DNA of 7,311 bases from an uncultured Collinsella sp. (GCA_902494605.1 CABUUG010000091.1:1-7311), one strand, 5' to 3'. Positions 1-6,268 are shown, counted from the stretch's first letter. Translations and numbers: made by a program. The notes: generated from the letters alone by a model not told the origin.

Positions 1-979
1 AGGACAGGAAGATCTGCACGCCGCCCACCGTAAGCGCCGCCGGCACGCCCGTGATCACGCCCACGCAGCCGATCACGGCAACCACGGCGTAGATGATGTT
101 GTTGATAAAACGTGTACCGGGATTGGAAAGCGAGCCCATAAACTGCGCGCGCTCACCTGCCGTATAGAGCTCGGCGTTAAGGGCATCGAAGCGCGCTTGG
201 GCGTTCGGGCCATAAGCAAACGCATCCACCAGCTTTTGCTCACCCACATACTCCTCGATATGACCGCCGAGTTGGCCCTGGATGCGCTGTTGAGCAGTGA
301 AGCTCTTATTGGAGAGCTTGGCAATAGCACCGGCTGCAAAAATGGAAAGCGGCGTGACGAGTACCACCACGAGCGTCATGGTCAGGTTAATGGAGAGCAT
401 AAACGCGAGCGTGCCAACGATGGTGATAACGCCGGTAAATAGCTGGGTAAAGCCCTGCAGCAGGCCATCGCCCACCTGATCGACGTCGTTGACCACGCGG
501 CTCATAAGGTCGCCGTGGGCATGGCTGTCGATAAAGCTGAGCGGCATGCGGCTGAGCTTGTTGCTCGCCTCCACGCGCATGTCGCGCACCGTCTCGTAGG
601 ACAGGCGGTTGACGCAATAGCCCTGCAGCCACTGGAAGGCCGCAGCACCTACGACGACAATCGCAAGCTTGGTAACGAGCGGCAGCAGCGCATCGAAGTC
701 CACCTGCCCGGCGGCGACGATAAGGTCGATGCCCTCGCCAATGAGGATGGGCGTGTAGAGCTGCAGTATCACCGAGATGGCGGCGCTCACAAACGACGCC
801 GTAAACGAAATGCGATGCGGACGGACGTAGCCCAGCAGGCGGCGAGTTACCGCGCCCACGGGGTAGCGCTCGGGGTCGCCGGGCTGACACGGACCGTCTC
901 CCAGGTCGTTAAGGTTATCGTTGCCGGACACGTTGGCCGTCATCGTGGCGACCGAACCGGAAGAAGTATACGGGTTCAT
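1..979 (-). CDS. ABC exporter half, N-terminal transmembrane part (runs off left edge)
   Basis: This is the 5' part of a half-size ABC exporter (transmembrane domain then ATPase domain), open for 326 codons to the window edge. Reading inward from 979, the protein starts MNPYTSSGSV and has a hydrophilic extension of about 45 residues. Membrane helices follow at roughly 57-80, 100-120, 176-197, 200-220 and 294-312. The segment HGDLMSRVVNDVDQV (155-169) matches the conserved cytoplasmic-loop pattern GDLxSRxxNDVD of type I exporters. The start is an ATG immediately after the TAG stop of the upstream half-transporter, preceded by AGGAG (989-993) with 9 nt spacing, so the pair is probably co-transcribed and translationally coupled. 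The ATPase domain lies outside the window. Because the upstream partner has a degenerate ATPase site, I infer that this subunit carries the canonical catalytic Glu and His. The substrate is unknown; multidrug or peptide-like export is plausible. Confidence 0.9.
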   Translation of the reverse strand, partial: MNPYTSSGSVATMTANVSGNDNLNDLGDGPCQPGDPERYPVGAVTRRLLGYVRPHRISFTASFVSAAISVILQLYTPILIGEGIDLIVAAGQVDFDALLPLVTKLAIVVVGAAAFQWLQGYCVNRLSYETVRDMRVEASNKLSRMPLSFIDSHAHGDLMSRVVNDVDQVGDGLLQGFTQLFTGVITIVGTLAFMLSINLTMTLVVVLVTPLSIFAAGAIAKLSNKSFTAQQRIQGQLGGHIEEYVGEQKLVDAFAYGPNAQARFDALNAELYTAGERAQFMGSLSNPGTRFINNIIYAVVAVIGCVGVITGVPAALTVGGVQIFLS

Positions 980-2824
980 CTAGCAACTCTCCTTTGAGCA
1001 AGTAGGCGCAGGGGCAGTCGGGGCGGGCGCGGGCACCGCGTTCCCCTGCTGACCCTCGAGCTCCTCGCGGCGAAGCTGCGACTGGCAAATCTCGCGATAG
1101 AGCTGGCAGGTCGTGTACAGCTCATCGTGCGTTCCCAGGCCCGCAACCGAGCCGTGGTCGAGTACGCAGATCATGTCGGCGTCGCGCACGGTCGAGACGC
1201 GCTGGCTCACAATCACCGTGGTCAGCGGCAACCCGCCCTCGGCGGCACCGCGCATGCTTCGTTTGCGAATGGCATGGCGAAGCGCCGCATCGGTCTTAAA
1301 GTCGAGCGCCGAGGCGGAATCGTCCATGATCAATATCTGAGGCGAACCTACCAAGGCGCGCGCGATAGTCAGACGCTGACGTTGGCCACCGCTAAAGTTC
1401 TTGCCGCCCGCCTCGACCGGGGCATCTAAGCCCTGGGGCTTATTGCGCACGAACTCGCTGGCCTGCGCCATATCGAGCGCCGCCCAGAGCTCCTCGTCGG
1501 TCGCGGCTTCATCGCGCCAGGTCAGGTTGCTGCGGATTGTGCCGCTCACCAGCGAAGCGCGCTGCGGAACGGTCGCGACCACACGGCGCAGCTGGTCGAG
1601 CGGCCAGGTGTGCACATCGGCGCCCATCACGCTCACGCGGCCGGTACTTACATCGTACAGGCGCGGGATAAGCGAGACGAGTGTGGACTTGCCGCTGCCC
1701 GTGCCGCCGATAATGCCGAGCGTTTTGCCCAGCGGCAGCTCCAGGGTCACATCGCTCACGGCATTTGCCGCGCCCGCGCCAAACGAAAAGCTCGCATGGT
1801 CAAAGCTCAGCGCAGGGACTGGAGCGACATTGCCCGGCTCGGGCAGTGCGACCGGCTGGTTGCCCTCGTCGGTGATGCTCGGCTCGCAATTGAGCACCTC
1901 GTTGATGCGCGACGCGCTGGCGCTCGCCTTGGTAAAGACAACGACCAGGTTGGCCACGTAGACGATGGAGGTGAGGGTCTGCGTCATGTAGTTCACAAAC
2001 GCCATGACCTGGCCCTGCGTAAGCTCACCCACGTTGACCTGGATGCCGCCCACCCACAGGATGGCGCACACGCCCAGGTTCATCACCAAAAACGTGACGG
2101 GGTTAAGGACCGACGAGAGCTTACCCACCGCGATGGCGACATGCGCCTGGTCGTCGGCCGCACGAGCAAAACGCTCGCGCTCGTGGTCTTCGCGCACAAA
2201 CGCGCGGACCACGCGGGCACCCGAAAGCCCCTCGCGGCAGACAAGCGCGATGCGGTCGAGCTTTGCCTGCAGCTGCTTGTAGTACGGAATGCAGCGCGCC
2301 ATGACAAACCAAAACACCAAGCCGATGGCGGGCGTGCAAATCAAAAAGATGATGCCGAGCTTAAGGTCGATGGCAAGGGCCGCGCACATAGAACCCATCG
2401 CCAAGAAGGGCCAGCGGATAAGCATGCGCACGCCCAGCGCCACAGCGAGCTGCACCTGGTTGACATCGTTGGTAATGCGCGTGATGAGCGACGGCGTGCC
2501 AAAGCGATCGAGTTCGACATAGCTCAGTTCGTTGATGTGCTGGTAGAGTGCACCGCGAATGTCGGTACCCATGCCCTGCGAAGTCAGCGCCGCCATCTTT
2601 TGGCAGACGAGCGTAAACGAGATGCCGATCACAGCCATGGCGCCAAGTACCATGCCGTAGTGGATAACGGCGTTCACGTCGTGCGAGCCAATGCCCTTAT
2701 CGATCATCTGGGCAATCACCAGCGGCGTCAGCAGGTCAAAGATCACTTCGATCAACTTACACGCAGGGCCAACCACCATATACCGGCGAAACTTACCACC
2801 AAAACGCCTGAGCAGCTCAATCAT
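980..2824 (-). CDS. ABC exporter half with degenerate ATPase site (heterodimer subunit)
   Basis: This is a complete 614-residue half-ABC exporter of the inner membrane, the usual length for the MdlA/LmrC/TM287-like group. The transmembrane domain occupies about 1-300, with the cytoplasmic-loop motif ITRITNDVNQV near 114-124. The ATPase domain occupies about 338-580: Walker A GGTGSGKST (373-381), Q-loop VPQ (419-421), signature NFSGGQRQR (476-484), Walker B ILIMDD (497-502) and D-loop SALD (505-508). Two catalytic positions are altered. The Walker B Glu is Asp (D502), and the switch His is Gln (Q541 in VSQRVST). Structurally studied heterodimers such as TM287/288 show this pattern in the subunit that contributes the degenerate site. 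The C-terminus is an Ala/Pro-rich tail ending in CSKESC. The start ATG is supported by GGGAG at 2833-2837, 8 nt upstream. It is the first gene of the pair, with its partner starting in the next base. The substrate cannot be told from the sequence. Confidence 0.93.
   Translation of the reverse strand: MIELLRRFGGKFRRYMVVGPACKLIEVIFDLLTPLVIAQMIDKGIGSHDVNAVIHYGMVLGAMAVIGISFTLVCQKMAALTSQGMGTDIRGALYQHINELSYVELDRFGTPSLITRITNDVNQVQLAVALGVRMLIRWPFLAMGSMCAALAIDLKLGIIFLICTPAIGLVFWFVMARCIPYYKQLQAKLDRIALVCREGLSGARVVRAFVREDHERERFARAADDQAHVAIAVGKLSSVLNPVTFLVMNLGVCAILWVGGIQVNVGELTQGQVMAFVNYMTQTLTSIVYVANLVVVFTKASASASRINEVLNCEPSITDEGNQPVALPEPGNVAPVPALSFDHASFSFGAGAANAVSDVTLELPLGKTLGIIGGTGSGKSTLVSLIPRLYDVSTGRVSVMGADVHTWPLDQLRRVVATVPQRASLVSGTIRSNLTWRDEAATDEELWAALDMAQASEFVRNKPQGLDAPVEAGGKNFSGGQRQRLTIARALVGSPQILIMDDSASALDFKTDAALRHAIRKRSMRGAAEGGLPLTTVIVSQRVSTVRDADMICVLDHGSVAGLGTHDELYTTCQLYREICQSQLRREELEGQQGNAVPAPAPTAPAPTCSKESC
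989..993 (-). promoter_or_regulatory. Ribosome binding site of the second ABC half
   Basis: AGGAG on the minus strand lies 9 nt before the ATG at 979. It sits inside the last codons of the upstream gene, whose TAG stop abuts that ATG. It fixes the start of the edge-truncated gene and indicates translational coupling. Confidence 0.7.
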
Positions 2825-3044
2825 AAAAGGCGCTCCCTATCATCATCTCTCTTCAATCTGATTCATGATAGTACGGCGAGCCTTGGAGATATGTAATCAA
2901 CTCGTCACAGAACAAGCCCCCGAAACAATCAGGAAACTAGGCACAGAGACAAAGCACCCGAACATGTTTTGGCAAAGCCAACGAGCAGCACTAGACAAGG
3001 GATTAATTGTTCAGATTAACGCGCCTCTACGGGCGCATTTTGGA
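2825..3044. other. Non-coding upstream region of the ABC exporter pair
   Basis: No convincing gene lies here. It should contain the promoter of the minus-strand exporter genes, but I see no clear -35/-10 pair; TACTAT near 2868 on the minus strand is a weak -10 candidate. Small symmetric sites that could bind a regulator are TTGGC-N3-GCCAA at 2969-2981 and TTAAT-N7-ATTAA at 3003-3019. A short GC-rich hairpin (GCGCC, 6-nt loop, GGCGC) lies at 3021-3036, followed on the plus strand by ATTTT. It could be a weak terminator, but no plus-strand gene precedes it. Confidence 0.4.
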
Positions 3045-3151
3045 CGATGCGGTCCCGGTGCCGGCGGGCTGTTTGGTAGTCGAGCGATTCCGCAGGCAAA
3101 GCCGAGGACCAGCGAGACACCAAACCGCCCGCCGGCACCGGGACCACATCG
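3045..3151. repeat. Long imperfect palindrome downstream of ffs
   Basis: Two 33-nt arms (3045-3077 and 3119-3151) are reverse complements at 31 of 33 positions and enclose a 41-nt loop. The core of the left arm reads GGTCCCGGTGCCGGCGGGC apart from one mismatch at its end. The two non-matching pairs are 3050/3146, which is a G-U wobble if the minus strand is transcribed, and 3070/3126. No T-run follows either arm, so it is not a standard intrinsic terminator. It lies just beyond the proposed ffs terminator on the minus strand. An intergenic REP- or MITE-like repeat is the most likely explanation, but a structured RNA cannot be excluded. Confidence 0.8.
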
Positions 3152-3158
3152 CGGCACC

Positions 3159-3177
3159 AAAAAAGCGCCCGTGCGCT
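3159..3177 (-). terminator. Intrinsic terminator of ffs
   Basis: On the minus strand, AGCGC-ACGG-GCGCT forms a 5-bp GC-rich stem with a 4-nt loop and runs straight into a T-tract: six Ts counting the last stem base. The ascending arm shares bases 3173-3177 with the 3' strand of the SRP RNA basal helix. Terminator folding and the outermost SRP closing pairs are therefore mutually exclusive. Confidence 0.65.
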
Positions 3178-3273
3178 CGATGGATTCGGATGCCCGACAG
3201 AGGCTCCTTATGGCTGCTTCCTTCCGGACCTGACCAGATTCGGAACATGTCGTCATCCGAACCCATCGAACGC
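3173..3273 (-). ncRNA. ffs: Signal recognition particle RNA (4.5S-like, small bacterial type)
   Basis: This is the RNA scaffold of the bacterial signal recognition particle, which binds Ffh and directs ribosomes making membrane proteins to FtsY. On the minus strand, positions 3211-3234 carry the diagnostic apical domain-IV sequence. It includes GGTCAGGTCC, the GGAA tetraloop and GGAAGCAGCC, identical to the E. coli 4.5S apex from memory. The ends form a long basal helix. Positions 3254-3268 (CATCCGAACCCATCG on plus) pair with 3178-3192 (CGATGGATTCGGATG), and the helix extends outward to 3173/3273 with one mismatch. The length of about 100 nt fits the short type without an Alu domain. The exact 5' and 3' ends are inferred from the helix. 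A promoter lies just upstream and a terminator overlaps the 3' end. Confidence 0.95.
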
Positions 3274-3289
3274 GCTAGGCGCTCGGTAT

Positions 3290-3318
3290 ATCTTACCCGC
3301 TCCCGCCCGATGGGGCAA
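3290..3318 (-). promoter_or_regulatory. Promoter of ffs
   Basis: On the minus strand, TTGCCC (3313-3318) and TAAGAT (3290-3295) are separated by exactly 17 nt, which fits a housekeeping sigma-70-type promoter. The predicted start near 3283 is about 10 nt before the SRP RNA basal helix. Confidence 0.65.
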
Positions 3319-3330
3319 GGTAGCTAATTT

Positions 3331-3392
3331 GGGACGGGGCTTTTGACTACTTGGGCAATCAGATCGACAGGTGGTCAAATAAGCCCCGTCCC
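3331..3392. repeat. Palindrome with GGGACGGGGCTT arms
   Basis: The left arm GGGACGGGGCTT (3331-3342) pairs perfectly with 3381-3392. After a 2-nt bulge, the stem continues from 3343-3350 to 3371-3378 with one mismatch, which is a U-G wobble on the plus strand. The loop is 20 nt. The flanks are AATTT on the left and AAAAAG on the right, so neither strand gives a clean terminator, although the minus strand has a T-run just before the stem. It is located upstream of the ffs promoter. It is probably a dispersed intergenic palindrome, and no gene overlaps it. Confidence 0.75.
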
Positions 3393-3425
3393 AAAAAGAC
3401 TGGTCTGCTGCCATGCCACAAAAGG

Positions 3426-3562
3426 GGCCTATCTACTACGTTTAGGCCGCAGGGGTCAACCATAGCCGGCTTTTTCGAAAATCGGCAAGCTTTCTACCTG
3501 CGGTTTTAATTTCACAAAATCCGGGATGGTCGAGGGTGCTCGGCTAAACGTAGTAGATGGCC
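3426..3562. repeat. 137-bp structured element with terminal inverted repeats and nested stems
   Basis: The outer arms are 3426-3449 and 3541-3562. They share ATCTACTACGTTTA against TAAACGTAGTAGAT perfectly, with flanking GGCC and CGGC pairs and two single-base bulges in the left arm. Inside, CCGCAGG (3447-3453) pairs with CCTGCGG (3497-3503), which is followed on the plus strand by TTTTAATTT. Inside that is a small hairpin around GCCGGCTTTTTCGAAAATCGGC (3465-3486). The inner stem plus T-run resembles a plus-strand terminator, but no plus-strand gene lies upstream. I see no coding frame and no obvious target-site duplication. It could be a non-autonomous mobile or REP-like element, or a structured RNA. 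Confidence 0.65.
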
Positions 3563-3627
3563 GCATTTCATGGCGGACGGTCCGACCCAAGGCCCAAGGC
3601 GGCCAGCCTCGGATAGCCATTCTCGAT

Positions 3628-3692
3628 GTTGCGGTGGAATAGTTCCCGTTTTTGCCGCCTGAGCCGCCAAACAGGAACTATTCCACCGCAAC
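3628..3692. repeat. Long hairpin just after the tadA-glycerate kinase stop codon
   Basis: Two 24-nt arms (3628-3651 and 3669-3692) are complementary at 23 of 24 positions around a 17-nt loop rich in GCCGCC. The single non-matching pair, 3647/3673, is a G-U wobble when read on the minus strand. The element starts 17 bp past the stop codon of the minus-strand fusion gene, so its transcript would end in this hairpin. No T-run follows, so it is either an mRNA 3'-end stabiliser or factor-dependent stop, or a dispersed REP-like palindrome. Nearby, 3586-3599 is a tandem CCCAAGG duplication. Confidence 0.75.
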
Positions 3693-3709
3693 TTATAGGG
3701 AGTTGGGTT

Positions 3710-5491
3710 TTAGAGGCGGGCGAGGTCGTAGGATTGGGCGGCTGCTTCGCCGGCGCAGATGAGGTTGGTTGTGGCTTCTTGCGGATCGAGTGCCTGTTCC
3801 AGGTCCATGGGCTTGCGGCAGATCGGAAGCACCAAGTCGATGCCCTGCACACACACCGCATCCAGGTTGTCAGCGCGACCGCCCACGACAGCGATCACCG
3901 GTTTGCCACACCGCTTGGCACGGCGCGCCACGCCCACCGGCGCCTTACCGGCGGCGGATTGCTCATCCATATTGCCCTCGCCTGTAATGACCAGGTCGAC
4001 ATCGCGCACGCGCTCGTCAAACCCCACGAGATCGAGCACCGTCTCCACACCCGAGCGTAGCTCCGCGCCGAGCGCCAGCAACGCCGCGCCCAAGCCACCG
4101 GCAGCGCCCGCGCCGGGCACGCCAAGCACCGAGCCAAATGTCCGTGCGTTCTCGGGTGTGCGCAACAATCCCTGGGCTCGCGCCTCGAAAATTGCCGCAT
4201 CGAGCAGGCGACCGTAGCCGACCATCCAGCCGTCGTATCTGCGCAGCACCTCGACATCATCCGCCGGCAGGCCCTTCTGCCCGCCAAACACCGCCAGTGC
4301 GCCTCGACGCCCCACGAGCGGATTCTCGACATCGGAAAGCACAACGATACGAACATCATCCAAAGCCTGCAGCGCTGGCGCCAAATCGACGCTCGCCACC
4401 TGCTTAAGGCCGGCAAGACCGGGGGCGACATCGCATCCCTGATCATCGACCACACGCGCGCCCAGCGCCTGCAGCATGCCGGCGCCACCGTCGTTGGTGG
4501 CACTGCCGCCCAGACCAATATAGATAGTCTTTGCCCCGGCGCGAACCGCACGGAGTATCAGCTCGCCCACGCCATAGGTCGAAGCCGCAAGCGCCGCCGA
4601 TTCCGTGCAGGGTGAATACCCAATACCCGCCGCCTCGGCCATCTCAATTACAGCCGAGTCGCGCTCGTCGTCCACCAGCATCCGGGCAGACACGCGGTCG
4701 CCCAAGGGACCTGCCACCTCGCAGGTTGAGAGCTCGCCGCCGCGCGCGGCGATGGCGTCGAGCGTTCCCTCGCCGCCATCTGCCAGCGGCAATGCGGCCA
4801 CCTGGGCATCGGGCCACACACGGCGTACGCCTTCGGCAACCGCCGCCTCCGCCTGCGCGCTCGAAACGCTACCCTTAAAAGAGTCGATCGCCAGCAGCAC
4901 ACGGCGGGGCCGGCGGCATACGGGGCCAAAATCAACCGTTTCAACGGCGACATCTCCAGCACCAGCGAGCGCCTCGGCATGAGCGGCATGCGCCTCAAGA
5001 TCGGCCCCACAACCGCAGCCAGCACCATCGGCACCACGCAGCCCACCAAAATAGTCGCTCAACACCTCACGGCACTCATCCGCCAGCACGCCGACGGACA
5101 CATTAAACCGATGGTTCAGGCGAGAATCGGCATTCAGGTCATACAGCGAACCCAGCGCGCCCGCCTTGGCATCAGCCGCGCCATACACGCAGCGCCCCAC
5201 GCGCGCGTTGACCATAAGCCCCGCACACATGCAGCAAGGCTCGAGCGTCACGTAGACCGTGCAATCGGAAAGGCGCCAGCGACCGAGCGACCGAGCGGCA
5301 GCGCACAGGGCCGCGAACTCTGCATGCGCCGAAGGGTCCTGGTCGAGCTCGCGGCGATTATGCGCCCGCGCGACAATCTCACCCGCGCGCACCACCACAG
5401 CGCCAATGGGCACTTCGCCCACTGCCGCGGCGGCGCGCGCCTCGGCCAGCGCCTCGCGCATGAACTTCTCGTCGATTTCGGTGATCGTCAT
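3710..5491 (-). CDS. tadA: TadA tRNA adenosine deaminase fused to glycerate 2-kinase
   Basis: A 593-residue two-domain protein. Residues about 1-150 are TadA, which converts A34 to inosine in tRNA-Arg(ACG). Zinc and catalytic residues are visible as HAE (H56, E58) and PCCMC (C86, C89), and the tail (GSLYDLNADSRLNHR, GVLADECREVLSDYF) is TadA-like. A 45-residue Gly/Ala/Cys-rich linker follows (about 150-195). Residues about 196-590 are a full-length GlxK/GarK-family glycerate kinase, which phosphorylates glycerate to 2-phosphoglycerate. Its family motifs are AIDSFKGSVSS, DGGEGT (238-243), GLGGSATNDGGAG (326-338), GVPGAGAAGG (457-466) and ITGEGNMDEQSAAGK (502-516). The start is the ATG at 5491, with GGGAAGG 6 nt upstream; a GTG 17 codons earlier has no comparable support. 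The frame is uninterrupted through the join. It lies divergent from tRNA-Ser. The glycerate kinase would be metabolic, and any link to tRNA editing is unexplained. Confidence 0.93.
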   Translation of the reverse strand: MTITEIDEKFMREALAEARAAAAVGEVPIGAVVVRAGEIVARAHNRRELDQDPSAHAEFAALCAAARSLGRWRLSDCTVYVTLEPCCMCAGLMVNARVGRCVYGAADAKAGALGSLYDLNADSRLNHRFNVSVGVLADECREVLSDYFGGLRGADGAGCGCGADLEAHAAHAEALAGAGDVAVETVDFGPVCRRPRRVLLAIDSFKGSVSSAQAEAAVAEGVRRVWPDAQVAALPLADGGEGTLDAIAARGGELSTCEVAGPLGDRVSARMLVDDERDSAVIEMAEAAGIGYSPCTESAALAASTYGVGELILRAVRAGAKTIYIGLGGSATNDGGAGMLQALGARVVDDQGCDVAPGLAGLKQVASVDLAPALQALDDVRIVVLSDVENPLVGRRGALAVFGGQKGLPADDVEVLRRYDGWMVGYGRLLDAAIFEARAQGLLRTPENARTFGSVLGVPGAGAAGGLGAALLALGAELRSGVETVLDLVGFDERVRDVDLVITGEGNMDEQSAAGKAPVGVARRAKRCGKPVIAVVGGRADNLDAVCVQGIDLVLPICRKPMDLEQALDPQEATTNLICAGEAAAQSYDLARL

Positions 5492-5497
5492 CGTTCG

Positions 5498-5504
5498 CCT
5501 TCCC
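5498..5504 (-). promoter_or_regulatory. Ribosome binding site deciding the tadA start
   Basis: GGGAAGG on the minus strand is 6 nt from the ATG at 5491. It favours that start over the in-frame GTG at 5542, which would begin almost inside the divergent tRNA gene. Confidence 0.65.
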
Positions 5505-5506
5505 TG

Positions 5507-5532
5507 TTGCAAATTCAAAACGATGCTATCAT
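5507..5532 (+). promoter_or_regulatory. Weak candidate promoter for tRNA-Ser
   Basis: TATCAT (5527-5532) is a reasonable -10 and would start transcription a few bases before the tRNA. The nearest -35-like hexamer, TTGCAA (5507-5512), is only 14 nt away, which is shorter than usual. The whole divergent gap between the tadA start and the tRNA is about 51 bp, so both promoters must be crowded here. Confidence 0.3.
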
Positions 5533-5542
5533 TACGACTCAC

Positions 5543-5632
5543 GGAGAGATGGCAGAGCGGTTGAATGCGGCGGTCTTGAAAACCGTTGAGCGCGAGAGCG
5601 TTCCGGGGGTTCGAATCCCCCTCTCTCCGCCA
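5543..5632 (+). tRNA. tRNA-Ser (anticodon UGA), CCA encoded
   Basis: The acceptor arms GGAGAGA (5543-5549) and TCTCTCC (5622-5628) pair perfectly, followed by discriminator G and a genome-encoded CCA (5630-5632). The anticodon loop is CTTGAAA with anticodon TGA at 5577-5579, reading UCA and possibly other UCN serine codons. Its stem is GCGGT/ACCGT with one G-U pair. A long class II variable arm (about 5587-5603) is typical of serine tRNAs. The T arm is GGGGG-TTCGAAT-CCCCC. The gene is 90 nt long. It lies divergent from tadA and convergent with the TetR gene, and no terminator fits in the 2-bp gap after it. Confidence 0.97.
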
Positions 5633-5634
5633 CT

Positions 5635-6231
5635 TTAGTGATTCACCGGTGTCATGGTCCGCTCGAACAGTGCATCGACCACGTCGGCTATCTCAGGTCG
5701 GCGCTCAAGATCGTGGCCCGATTCCCACCATATCGTGAAAAGTCGAATAATACCGCCGGCGACAAACTCAGACGTCGTCTCGAGTGACACGGGGGCCAGG
5801 GCATCCTCGGCAAGCACGTTCATCACACGCTCGCGGATGGAACGGGCAATGCGGTCGCAAATAACGTTGGTCAACATGCCCGACATGCTGCTTGCCAAAA
5901 TGTTATCCATGAGCCGCTCGTGCGCCAGAATCAAATCCATGGCATCGTCCAAAATCGCGTGCCGAAGCGCGCGCACGTCCTCGGCAGACACCGCGCCGGC
6001 CTCATCGGGCTGTTTTTGCGGCAAGCCCGACATGAGCTCATCGATATAAAAGGCGAAGTAATCGTTTTTATCGCGAAAGTGCTTATAGAACGTCGTGCGG
6101 CGAATCATGGCGCGGTCGCACAGCATGGCAACCGTCAGGTCCTCAAAACGATGCTCCTCGAGAAGCTCGGTAAAGGCATCGAACAGGGCGCGGTAGGTTT
6201 TCTTGATGCGAAGGTCCACTGGTATCGCCAT
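5635..6231 (-). CDS. TetR/AcrR-family transcriptional regulator
   Basis: A 198-residue one-component repressor-type regulator. The N-terminal helix-turn-helix is clear at about 28-55 (LTVAMLCDR, then IRRTTFYKHFRDKNDYF), with the TTFYxHFxDK recognition-helix pattern of TetR proteins. The C-terminal ligand domain ends with FVAGGIIRLFTIWWESG, resembling the DhaS/AcrR-like subgroup from memory. I chose the ATG at 6231 because the homologous part begins there. GAGG directly abuts this ATG, which is too close for a normal ribosome site, so a GTG four codons later or a leaderless start is possible. The open frame extends upstream to 6492, but that stretch looks non-coding and overlaps lemA. The gene is divergent from lemA across a 199-bp gap that contains an inverted repeat. 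Whether it controls lemA, itself or a distant efflux system is unknown. Confidence 0.9.
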   Translation of the reverse strand: MAIPVDLRIKKTYRALFDAFTELLEEHRFEDLTVAMLCDRAMIRRTTFYKHFRDKNDYFAFYIDELMSGLPQKQPDEAGAVSAEDVRALRHAILDDAMDLILAHERLMDNILASSMSGMLTNVICDRIARSIRERVMNVLAEDALAPVSLETTSEFVAGGIIRLFTIWWESGHDLERRPEIADVVDALFERTMTPVNH

Positions 6232-6268
6232 CCTCAGGGCAAAGACAACACTCGTCAATCTGTCGCAT

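Noticed and set aside
387..890. A 167-codon minus-strand open frame inside the second ABC gene
   Set aside because: It is in a different frame from the exporter, whose translation gives clear membrane helices and the NDVD motif. The product is Arg/Pro-rich shadow sequence.
1610..2896. A 428-codon open frame on the plus strand, antisense to the ABC transporter gene
   Set aside because: It is rich in His, Arg, Ala and Asp as expected of antisense reading of GC-rich coding DNA. It has no recognisable domain and covers the well-supported exporter frame.
2865..3327. Several short open frames on both strands across the ffs region
   Set aside because: They overlap the SRP RNA and the palindrome, have no ribosome sites and no recognisable products.
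3045..3692. CRISPR array
   Set aside because: The repeats here are inverted and of unrelated sequence. There are no regularly spaced direct repeats.
5492..5542. GTG start 17 codons upstream of tadA
   Set aside because: It begins at the edge of the tRNA gene, lacks a ribosome site, and the added residues do not resemble TadA. The ATG at 5491 has GGGAAGG at good spacing.
5543..5632. tRNA-Ser as a phage or island attachment site
   Set aside because: No integrase gene and no second copy of the tRNA 3' end is visible in the window.
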